Assembly (NCBI GenBank): GCA_963849105.1
Contig: CAWKGD010000005.1
Span: forward strand, 124,001 to 188,000
Direction of reading: 5' to 3'
Length of the DNA stretch: 64,000 nucleotides
Source: CAVRXQ01 sp963849105
GTDB taxonomy: Bacteria; Actinomycetota; Acidimicrobiia; Acidimicrobiales; Bog-793
This document shows, one piece after another, positions 57,411-64,000 of this stretch. Every line of letters starts with the position of its first letter. The stretch's first letter is position 1. The notes below the pieces were generated by a model. The model was not told the origin of the DNA and made no database searches. It was given only the letters and a program-made list of their open reading frames with translations. The translations under genes and the position numbers were made by a program.

Positions 57411-58345
57411 CGGTCAAACCCCACAAAGACCACCTCGGTGACGAGCGCAACGCCTGTTTTGCGCCGCACGGCCTCCCGCACGGCCTCGATGAGGGCGCGC
57501 ACATCGTCGGCGGAGCCGCCGTCGTCGGCCTGGATGAAGTTGGCGTGCTTGTTCGAAACCTCGGCGCTGCCGATCCGCAACGCCTTCGCCCCGGCGGCCT
57601 CGACGAGCCGGCCCGCCGAATCCCCGGCGGGGTTCTGGAAGATCGACCCGGCGTTGCGTCCGCCCGGCTGGTTGGCGCGGCGCCAGGCGACGATCTCGGC
57701 GATCTTGACCGCCGCGGCCTTCGGGTCCCCGCGGTCGAGGCGGAAGGATGCCTCGGTGACGACGTCGTCTGGACCGACGGACGAGTGGCGGTAGGAGAGG
57801 TCGAGGTCGCCCGAGGGGACCACCCGGGCGCCGCCGTCTCTGAGCGAGACGAGGCGGGCCGAAACGAGCCGCTCGGCGGTCGCAGAGCCGTGTCCGCCGG
57901 CGTTCATCCGCACCCCGCCGCCGACGGTGCCGGGGACGCCGACGGCCCATTCGAGGCCAGCCCAACCTTCGTGGGCCGTCGTGCGGGCGAGCACGGGCAA
58001 AGCGACGGCGCCACCTGCGACGACCAGTCCCTCGGCGTCGATCTCGACGGCGCCGAAGCCGTCCGCGAGCACGACTGCGATGCCGGGAAACCCGGCGTCC
58101 GAGACGAGCAGGTTCGAGCCTTTGCCGACGACGACGACGTCGACCCCGGTCTCGTCCCGCGCCTCGGCGACCCGAGCGAGATCTTCCTCGTCCTTCGCCT
58201 CGACGAGCACGGCTGCGCGCCCGCCGACCCGATAGGTCGTACGCGGGCCGAGCGGCGCGTCGCGGGTTGCCCTCTCGCCGAGCAGCTCCTCGACGCGGGC
58301 CACCGCTTCGCAGAGCTCCTTTTTGGCGTCGACGCCGGCGCTCAT
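57407..58345 (-). CDS. murB: UDP-N-acetylenolpyruvoylglucosamine reductase
   Basis: This protein of about 312 aa is a FAD enzyme of the type I/II MurB group. Motifs are PRTTYRVGGRAAVLVEAKDE, VVVGKGSNLLVSDAGFPGIA, GVPGTVGGGVRMNAGGHGS and GSIFQNPAGDSAGRLVEAAG (catalytic Ser region replaced by N/P variants seen in this group). It reduces enolpyruvyl-UDP-GlcNAc to UDP-MurNAc. ATG 58345 overlaps the stop of murC by 4 bp. Confidence 0.93.
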   Translation of the reverse strand: MSAGVDAKKELCEAVARVEELLGERATRDAPLGPRTTYRVGGRAAVLVEAKDEEDLARVAEARDETGVDVVVVGKGSNLLVSDAGFPGIAVVLADGFGAVEIDAEGLVVAGGAVALPVLARTTAHEGWAGLEWAVGVPGTVGGGVRMNAGGHGSATAERLVSARLVSLRDGGARVVPSGDLDLSYRHSSVGPDDVVTEASFRLDRGDPKAAAVKIAEIVAWRRANQPGGRNAGSIFQNPAGDSAGRLVEAAGAKALRIGSAEVSNKHANFIQADDGGSADDVRALIEAVREAVRRKTGVALVTEVVFVGFDR

Positions 58346-59721
58346 TTCGCGACACCCGCCTCGGAGCGGTCGACGAGCGATGCGGTGACCTCGGTGATGT
58401 CTCCGGCACCGAGCATCAACAAGCAGTCGCCCGCCCGCACGAGACCGCGCAACGTCGAGGCCAATTCTCGGTGATCCGGGACGTACCGCACGGCGATCTC
58501 CGGGTGGGCGTCCTTTACCGCGTCGAAGATCACCCGACCGGACACGCCAGGGATCGGCGTCTCCCACGCAGCGTAGATGTCGGTGATCACGACCTCGTCC
58601 GCTCCGGCGAAGGCGTGCGCGAAGCCGAATCCGAGTGCCGACACCCGCGAATAGCGGTGCGGCTGGAAGACGCAGACGATCCTCGCGAAACCGCCGCCCA
58701 GCGCGGCGTCGATTGTCGCCGCGACCTCGCCGGGAAGGTGGGCGTAGTCGTCGATCACGGTCGCGCCCTCAAATTCGCCGCGGAACTCAAAACGCCGCGC
58801 GACACCGCCAAAGCGCGCGAGGGCGCGGCCGATCGCCTCGGCGTCCGCCCCGATCGCGAGCGCGCCCGCCGCGGCCGCCGCCGCGTTCCGGGCGTTGTGA
58901 CGGCCTGGTACGGCGAGGGCGATCGGAATCGTCTCTAAACCTCGGCGCTGCAGCCCAAAACGCGCCCGTGAGCGCTCCGCGATGAAGTCGACGATTCTCA
59001 CGTCGGCCGCTTCGTTGAATCCGAACGTCGTGGCGTCTTTCGGCGCGACCGATCGGGCGAGCGGATCGTCGATGGAGACGATGCAAGCCCGCGCCTCGCG
59101 GGCAAAGCGCGCGAACGCCGCGGTGAGGTTCTCCTCCGTGCCGAAGTGGTCGAGGTGGTCCGCCTCGACGCTCGTCACGACGGTGATCTCCTTTGGCAAC
59201 CCGAGGAACGTGCCATCACTCTCGTCCGCTTCGACGACGAGCCACTCCCCTTCGTCCCAGGCGGCGTTGGCGCCGAACTCGTAGATGTCGCCGCCGATGA
59301 TGAACGATGGCCGCATTCCCGCTTCGACGAGGATCAGCGCCAGCATCGACGAGGTCGTCGTCTTGCCGTGGGTTCCAGAGACGGCGATCGTTCGCCGCTC
59401 GGCACAGATCGCCGCGAGAAGTCCCGCCCGGGAGAGCACGGGAAGGTGTCGAGACCGCGCCGCGACGACCTCGACGTTCGCGTCGGGGATCGCACTCGAT
59501 CGGGCGACGATCTCCGCGTCGCCCAAGTGATCGACGTCGTGACCGACAAAGGAGCGCACGCCTAGTCCCCGCAGTCGCTCGAGCGCGACGCTCTCTTTCA
59601 AGTCGCTGCCGCTCACGTGGTGACCCATGCCGACGAGCACCGTCGCGATCGCGCTCATCCCTGCACCGCCGATCCCGACGATGTGGATCCGGCGCGCAAC
59701 AGAAAGGTCGACGGCACTCAC
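58342..59721 (-). CDS. murC: UDP-N-acetylmuramate-L-alanine ligase
   Basis: This 459-aa protein has the three Mur ligase domains. N-terminal: IHIVGIGGAGMSAIATVLVG. ATP-binding: IAVSGTHGKTTTSSMLALIL (P-loop) and VVEADESDGTFLGLPKEITV. C-terminal: DDYAHLPGEVAATIDAALGG and VVFQPHRYSR-like CVFQPHRYSRVSALGFGFA. It adds L-Ala to UDP-MurNAc. It overlaps murG upstream and murB downstream by 4 bp each. Confidence 0.95.
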   Translation of the reverse strand: MSAVDLSVARRIHIVGIGGAGMSAIATVLVGMGHHVSGSDLKESVALERLRGLGVRSFVGHDVDHLGDAEIVARSSAIPDANVEVVAARSRHLPVLSRAGLLAAICAERRTIAVSGTHGKTTTSSMLALILVEAGMRPSFIIGGDIYEFGANAAWDEGEWLVVEADESDGTFLGLPKEITVVTSVEADHLDHFGTEENLTAAFARFAREARACIVSIDDPLARSVAPKDATTFGFNEAADVRIVDFIAERSRARFGLQRRGLETIPIALAVPGRHNARNAAAAAAGALAIGADAEAIGRALARFGGVARRFEFRGEFEGATVIDDYAHLPGEVAATIDAALGGGFARIVCVFQPHRYSRVSALGFGFAHAFAGADEVVITDIYAAWETPIPGVSGRVIFDAVKDAHPEIAVRYVPDHRELASTLRGLVRAGDCLLMLGAGDITEVTASLVDRSEAGVAK

Positions 59722-60869
59722 CGTTGCTCGATCTGACTGGTGCGGCCGCCAGCGATTTTTCCGACGAGCTCGGCGACGCGTTCTGCCGCTTCCGGACGGC
59801 CGACGGCGCGGGCGCGGGCGCGCATCTCCTCCCTCGACGGCGCGTCATCGAGCAGCGCGCGCACCCGGTCCCACATCGCTTCGATCGTCGCCCGTTCGTC
59901 GGCGACGATCTCCGCGCCACCGGCGTTCGCCAGGCGCTCGGCGTTCTTGCGTTGATGGTCGCCCGGTGCACCCGGCAGGGGCACGAAGATCGTCGGCGTC
60001 CCGATGACCGCGATCTCGGCCACGGTCGACGCACCCGCCCGGCTGATCCCCAGGTCTGCTGCTGCAAGGACGGCGGGCAACCGCTGCTCGTAGGCAACGA
60101 GGCGGTACGCCAGCGCCGCGTCGTCGAGGCGCATCGCCCGAGCCCGTTGCGCGCACTCGGAAAAGTCCCGCTCCCCGCTCACGTGGTAAATCGTCAGATC
60201 GTCCCGATCAGAAAGGCGCTGTGCGAGCGCGATCGCGAGCTCGTTCAGCCGACGGGCGCCGAGCGACCCCCCGACGACCAGCAACAGCGTCCGTTCCGTA
60301 TCGACTCCGACACCGCTTTTCGCCTTGGCGCGATCGCCGCTTGCCCGTGCGGCCTGCACAACGACCTCGCGGATCGGCGCACCGGTCACGACGGCGTGCG
60401 GCAGCCGGGTTCCCTCGTACGCGACGGCGCTCGCCTTCGCGAAGCGGGCGATCAGTCGGTTCGCTGCGCCCGGCACCGCGTCGACGTTCATCACGACGAC
60501 CGGCACCCGCCACAGCACCGCCGCCAGCGCGCAGCCGAGGGCACCGTAACCGCCGACGGAGACGACGACGCGCGGCCGCCAGCGGTGTACGAGTACGGCG
60601 GCAGCCACGAACGCAACGAGTAGTCCGGCGACTGCCGACACGTTCCGCAAGCTCATCTTGCGCACGATCCCTCGACCGGGAAGCTCGGTGACCGAATAGC
60701 CGGCGGGACGGACAAGACGTGCCTCGACGCCACGACGGGTGCCGACGAAGCGGATCGACTCGGGACTCCGACCTTGCGCGACGAGCGCTTCGGCGAGCGC
60801 GAGCGCCGGCTCGACGTGGCCGGCGGTCCCGCCGCCGGCGACGACGACCTCGATCGCGGGCCTGGTCAC
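59718..60869 (-). CDS. murG: UDP-GlcNAc:undecaprenyl-PP-MurNAc-pentapeptide transferase
   Basis: This 383-aa protein is the GT28 enzyme that makes lipid II from lipid I at the inner membrane face. Motifs include VVVAGGGTAGHVEPALALAE, VVVSVGGYGALGCALAAVLW, LLLVVGGSLGARRLNELAIA and ISRAGASTVAEIAVIGTPTI (UDP-GlcNAc site), with FVPLPGAPGDHQRKNAERL. Overlaps ftsW by 4 bp. Confidence 0.95.
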   Translation of the reverse strand: MTRPAIEVVVAGGGTAGHVEPALALAEALVAQGRSPESIRFVGTRRGVEARLVRPAGYSVTELPGRGIVRKMSLRNVSAVAGLLVAFVAAAVLVHRWRPRVVVSVGGYGALGCALAAVLWRVPVVVMNVDAVPGAANRLIARFAKASAVAYEGTRLPHAVVTGAPIREVVVQAARASGDRAKAKSGVGVDTERTLLLVVGGSLGARRLNELAIALAQRLSDRDDLTIYHVSGERDFSECAQRARAMRLDDAALAYRLVAYEQRLPAVLAAADLGISRAGASTVAEIAVIGTPTIFVPLPGAPGDHQRKNAERLANAGGAEIVADERATIEAMWDRVRALLDDAPSREEMRARARAVGRPEAAERVAELVGKIAGGRTSQIEQR

Positions 60870-62125
60870 CTGGCCGTGACGGCGCGTCGGCGGGCTCGAT
60901 CGTGTTCTGAGACCGAGCGCGTTTTCTCATCGGGGTGCCGCGCGATGCGCACGAGAACGCCCATCGCCGCCAGCAGGACGACCAACGAGGATCCCCCTGA
61001 CGACAGGAACGGCAGCGGGATCCCCGTCTCCGGCACGATGCCGATCACGCCGCCGATGTTGATCAGCGCCTGCACGACGACCCACGTCGTGATGCCGATG
61101 GCGACGAGCCGGGCGAAACGGTCCGTCGCACGCGATGCGATGCGAACGCCCAGCCAGCCAAGGAACACGAAGCCGGCGAGCACGCCGAGCGAGCCGACGA
61201 GCCCGAAGTTGTTGCCGATGATCGAGTAAATGAAGTCGGTGCTCGCGTTCGGGAGGAAACCCCAGGCGGCTGGCGATCCGCCGAGGCCGGTCCCGAGCAG
61301 GTGGCCCGAGCCCAAGGTGACGAGTGACTGCACGACTTGGTAGCCGCTCGTCGTCGAATGCGCGAAGGGGTTGATGAATCCGGCGATCCGCGCACGCCCG
61401 TAGGGTTCGACGATGAGGAACGCCGCGCCGAGCACCAGGAAGATCGCGCCGAGCGTGGCGACCTTTCGCATCGCGACGCCGCCGGCGTACAACAACACCG
61501 CGCCCACCGTGACAACGACCGCCGCGGTGCCGAGGTCCGGCTGTCGGACAATGAGGATCGCCAAGGCGATGAGGGCGATGACCATCGGGCGCACGACGTC
61601 GACCGGCTCGCCGGTCCCTTTCGAGCGCCTGGCGATCAAATCGGCGGCGAAGATGACGACGGCGAGTTTCGCGATCTCCGACGGTTGCACCCGGAACATG
61701 CCGAAGCCGATCCAACGGGCCGAGCCGCCGGCGACCGAGCCGACGCCGTGCACCAACACCGCCAGCAGCATCACGCCCGTCGCGACGAGCAGCGGCACCG
61801 CGACGCGACGCCAGAACTGCAACGTCATGCGAGCCGTCGCGACAAAGGCGAGAGCGCCGATCACGCTCCACAGTCCCTGACGCTCGACGATCGACCACGG
61901 CGAGCCGTACGTCGCGATCGACGACACCGACGACGACGAGAGCACGATCACGAGGCCGAAGACGCAGAAGCCGGCGACAAGACCGCTCAAGGTCATCGCG
62001 TCCCGGCTCGGAGCGCCGGGCACCGCCTGCGCCCGCACCCGCTGACCGTCCTGAACGACGCGTAGCCGTGCCGAGCGAGATCCGGCGCGTCCACGCCGTG
62101 CGATCGTGCCCGTCGTCGCGGTCAT
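60866..62125 (-). CDS. ftsW: Septal peptidoglycan polymerase FtsW (SEDS family)
   Basis: This 419-aa protein has about ten membrane helices. SEDS blocks are seen: VLVHGVGSVAGGSARWIGFG, RVQPSEIAKLAVVIFAADLI (catalytic Asp region), LIVRQPDLGTAAVVVTVGAV and GWLGVRIASRATDRFARLVA with GIVPETGIPLPFLSSGGSSL. It polymerises lipid II into glycan strands together with a class B PBP. The N- and C-terminal ends are basic. Overlaps murD by 4 bp. Confidence 0.93.
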   Translation of the reverse strand: MTATTGTIARRGRAGSRSARLRVVQDGQRVRAQAVPGAPSRDAMTLSGLVAGFCVFGLVIVLSSSSVSSIATYGSPWSIVERQGLWSVIGALAFVATARMTLQFWRRVAVPLLVATGVMLLAVLVHGVGSVAGGSARWIGFGMFRVQPSEIAKLAVVIFAADLIARRSKGTGEPVDVVRPMVIALIALAILIVRQPDLGTAAVVVTVGAVLLYAGGVAMRKVATLGAIFLVLGAAFLIVEPYGRARIAGFINPFAHSTTSGYQVVQSLVTLGSGHLLGTGLGGSPAAWGFLPNASTDFIYSIIGNNFGLVGSLGVLAGFVFLGWLGVRIASRATDRFARLVAIGITTWVVVQALINIGGVIGIVPETGIPLPFLSSGGSSLVVLLAAMGVLVRIARHPDEKTRSVSEHDRARRRAVTAR

Positions 62126-63486
62126 TGTTGGGCGCTTTCTTCAGCGAGCCGACGCACGGCGTCTTTGAAGTCGTCGCCACGCGCTTCGTACGACACGTAC
62201 CAGTCGAACGAGGCGCAGCCCGGTGAGAGCAGCACCGCGTCGTCAGGGTGCGCGAGTGATGCGCCTGCGGCGACCGCGTCGACCATCGACTCGGCGCGGC
62301 GCACGGGATAGTCGGGGGAAAAGGTCCGCTCGATCTCCGCAGCGGACTCTCCGATCGCGACAACGCCGCGCAGGATCGCGGAACCGCTCTCGCGCGTCGC
62401 CGCCTTGATCACCGACAGATCGAGGCCCTTGTTCTTCCCGCCGAGGATGAGGACGACCGCGGGGAAGGCCTTCATCGCGGTCGCGACGGCGGCCGGTGTC
62501 GTCGCCTTCGAGTCGTCGTAGTACGCGACCTGGGACACCGTCGCGACACGTTCGAGTCGGTGCGCCGGCGGGGAGGTTGTACGCAGCGCCTCGAGCACTC
62601 CCTCGCGGGTCGCGCCCGACTCGAGGGCGGTGACGAGCGCGGCGAGCGCGTTCAGCCGGTCGTGTGGCAGGTCTCGGACGAGGTCGCTCGAACGCGCCAG
62701 AACCGTGCCGTCAGCCGCGATCATTTCGTCACCGTCGAGCCGGTAGTCACCCTTTGCGGCGCCAAATGTCACCACCCGACCGGCGGCACGTGCCGCAGTC
62801 GCCGCGATAGTTTCGTCGTCGGCGTTCGCGATGGCGACATCGCCTTCGCGTTGGTGCGCCCAGATCCCCGCCTTCGCCGCGAAGTATTCGCCGGTCGAAA
62901 CATGCCAGTCGAGATGGTTTGGAGCGAAGTTCAGCCACGTTCCGACGGCCGGGCGGAACGTCGGTGACCGCGCGAGCTGGAACGAGGAAACTTCGGCGAC
63001 GACGACATCGAGGTCGTCACGGCCCACAACCGAGATCAACGGGACCCCGATGTTGCCGGTCGCTTCTGACCGGCGCCCCGACGCCCGCAGCATCGCGCTC
63101 ACGAGCTCGACGACGGTCGTTTTTCCGTTCGTGCCGGTAACGGCGACGATCGGCGGACGGATCATCCACGAGGCGAGCTCGATCTCCGAGACGATGTTCT
63201 CGCGGTTCGCCGCGGAGAACACCGGGTGGCTCGGCGGCACCCCGGGACTTGCGACAACGAGGTCGACCCCGTGGACGAGCGTGCGCAATGCGTCACGCTC
63301 TGGTGTGCGACGTACCTCGATGCCGGAACGGTCCAGGGTCGCGTCGACGACCGCCTCCGAATCGTCGATCGCGATCACGGCGATGCCGCGTTCTTTGAGC
63401 ACCTTCGCGACCGCTTGTCCCGTCCTCGCGAATCCGACGACGAGGACGCGCCGCAGCGCCGTGATGTCTCTCGCGGTGGTCGTCAT
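62122..63486 (-). CDS. murD: UDP-N-acetylmuramoylalanine-D-glutamate ligase
   Basis: This protein of about 454 aa has the N-terminal VLVVGFARTGQAVAKVLKER, the P-loop IVAVTGTNGKTTVVELVSAM, GNIGVPLISV and the C-terminal YYDDSKATTPAAVATAMKAF (DDSKATN-like) and GGKNKGLDLS. It adds D-Glu to UDP-MurNAc-L-Ala. ATG 63486 forms an ATGA overlap with the stop of mraY; the longer open frame to 63843 is a shadow of mraY. Confidence 0.95.
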   Translation of the reverse strand: MTTTARDITALRRVLVVGFARTGQAVAKVLKERGIAVIAIDDSEAVVDATLDRSGIEVRRTPERDALRTLVHGVDLVVASPGVPPSHPVFSAANRENIVSEIELASWMIRPPIVAVTGTNGKTTVVELVSAMLRASGRRSEATGNIGVPLISVVGRDDLDVVVAEVSSFQLARSPTFRPAVGTWLNFAPNHLDWHVSTGEYFAAKAGIWAHQREGDVAIANADDETIAATAARAAGRVVTFGAAKGDYRLDGDEMIAADGTVLARSSDLVRDLPHDRLNALAALVTALESGATREGVLEALRTTSPPAHRLERVATVSQVAYYDDSKATTPAAVATAMKAFPAVVLILGGKNKGLDLSVIKAATRESGSAILRGVVAIGESAAEIERTFSPDYPVRRAESMVDAVAAGASLAHPDDAVLLSPGCASFDWYVSYEARGDDFKDAVRRLAEESAQQ

Positions 63487-64000
63487 AGCAATGACCTCAC
63501 GCCCAAGAAGTCGGCATAGAAGATTCCGAGCCCGAGCGCGGTGCACAGTCCCGAGAAGATCCAGAACCGGACGATGACGGTCGTCTCCGGCCAGCCCACA
63601 AGTTCGAAGTGATGGTGGATCGGTGCCATTCTGAAGATGCGCGTATGAAACATCCGGAAGCTCACGACCTGCGCGACGACCGACAACGTGACGACGAGGA
63701 ACAGCCCGCCGATGATCGGCAGCAGCAGCTGCAGGTTCATCTCGAGGGCGAGACAGGCGAGCGCGGTACCGATGGCGAGCGAACCGGTGTCGCCCATGAA
63801 GATGCGCGCCGGCGCCGCGTTCCACCATAAAAAGCCGACGCACGCGCCACCCATCGCGACTGCGATCAGCGCGAGATCGAGCGACGGGTGCACGTGGTAG
63901 ATGCGGACGTGACGGTACTCCCAGTAGCCGATCAGCGTGAAGCCGACGAAGCTGATACCCGCCGCGCCGGCTGCGAGGCCATCGAGCCCGTCGGTGAGGT
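63483..64000 (-). CDS. mraY: Phospho-MurNAc-pentapeptide transferase, C-terminal part
   Basis: The gene runs off the window end. The visible 172 residues include LTDGLDGLAAG (Asp-rich catalytic loop), WNAAPARIFMGDTGSLAIG (second metal/UDP site) and RMFHTRIFRMAPIHHHFELV, the family HHHFE signature. MraY transfers phospho-MurNAc-pentapeptide to undecaprenyl phosphate to form lipid I in the membrane. The start lies beyond 64000. Confidence 0.95.
   Translation of the reverse strand, partial: LTDGLDGLAAGAAGISFVGFTLIGYWEYRHVRIYHVHPSLDLALIAVAMGGACVGFLWWNAAPARIFMGDTGSLAIGTALACLALEMNLQLLLPIIGGLFLVVTLSVVAQVVSFRMFHTRIFRMAPIHHHFELVGWPETTVIVRFWIFSGLCTALGLGIFYADFLGVRSLL

Noticed and set aside
62122..63843. 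Longer start for murD at 63843
   Set aside because: The extension is a frame shadow of mraY; ATG 63486 gives the usual N-terminus and an ATGA overlap.
1..64000. CRISPR arrays, rRNA operons and complete tRNA genes
   Set aside because: No regularly spaced repeats, no rRNA core sequences and no complete tRNA cloverleaf with a T-arm were found by reading.

Overview
This is a high-GC actinobacterial chromosome segment. The evidence is a WhiB regulator, a DivIVA/SepF/FtsZ division set without ftsA, two F420-type luciferase-like oxidoreductases, a DUF1918 protein and many leaderless-type starts (a TAnnnT hexamer 6-8 nt before ATG/GTG). The gene set would suit an Acidimicrobiia-like lineage, but this is inference; no rRNA or complete tRNA gene lies in the window.

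Layout. (1) 1-9.7 kb is ordinary chromosome: the end of a membrane protein, a GT2 glycosyltransferase, an LCP-like envelope protein, a DEDDh exonuclease, WhiB, an FGGY kinase, an NAD(P)H:ferredoxin-reductase-type flavoprotein, xseB-xseA and the RNase P RNA. (2) 9.7-26 kb is accessory. It starts just after rnpB and its terminator with a tRNA-Ser-like 5' fragment. It holds a frameshifted IS1595-type transposase, an IS3 element that splits a small membrane-protein gene and is itself split by an IS30 element (both target duplications are readable), then small stress or secreted genes: DUF1918, beta-carbonic anhydrase, PPOX flavoprotein, DinB, DoxX, LLM oxidoreductase, DUF4232, two VOC proteins, two LppX-like secreted proteins and an SGNH hydrolase. 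An AT-rich 16-bp imperfect palindrome (consensus TAATTGAACYSAATTA) recurs between genes only in this part. (3) 26-34.4 kb mixes intact genes (tyrA, LLM, ABM-like protein, LuxR-type HTH, lipoprotein, PRC-barrel, glutamic peptidase) with relics: an FtsX-type permease tail, an aquaporin head and two decayed copies of the CMRxHG lipoprotein. (4) 34.6-48.7 kb is housekeeping: CdsZ-type zinc ribbon protein, IMPase, polyphosphate glucokinase, leucyl aminopeptidase (frameshifted), cobalamin adenosyltransferase, phosphodiesterase, Rrf2 regulator, a 755-aa exported repeat protein, histidine phosphatase, sigma factor, RluD-type synthase, LspA, DksA/TraR-type protein and DUF167. (5) 48.7-64 kb carries ileS (type 2) on the plus strand and, converging on it, the division and cell-wall cluster mraY-murD-ftsW-murG-murC-murB-ftsQ-ftsZ-pgeF-yggS-sepF-yggT-divIVA on the minus strand.

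How the parts work together. The minus-strand cluster makes the UDP-MurNAc-peptide and lipid intermediates, then the septal ring and polar scaffold; most junctions overlap by 4 bp, so translation is probably coupled. LspA and the RluD-type synthase, and the PepA/glucokinase and phosphodiesterase/adenosyltransferase pairs, are coupled in the same way. The accessory part looks like a long-lived insertion hotspot beside rnpB in which genes, insertion sequences and a dispersed palindrome family have accumulated.
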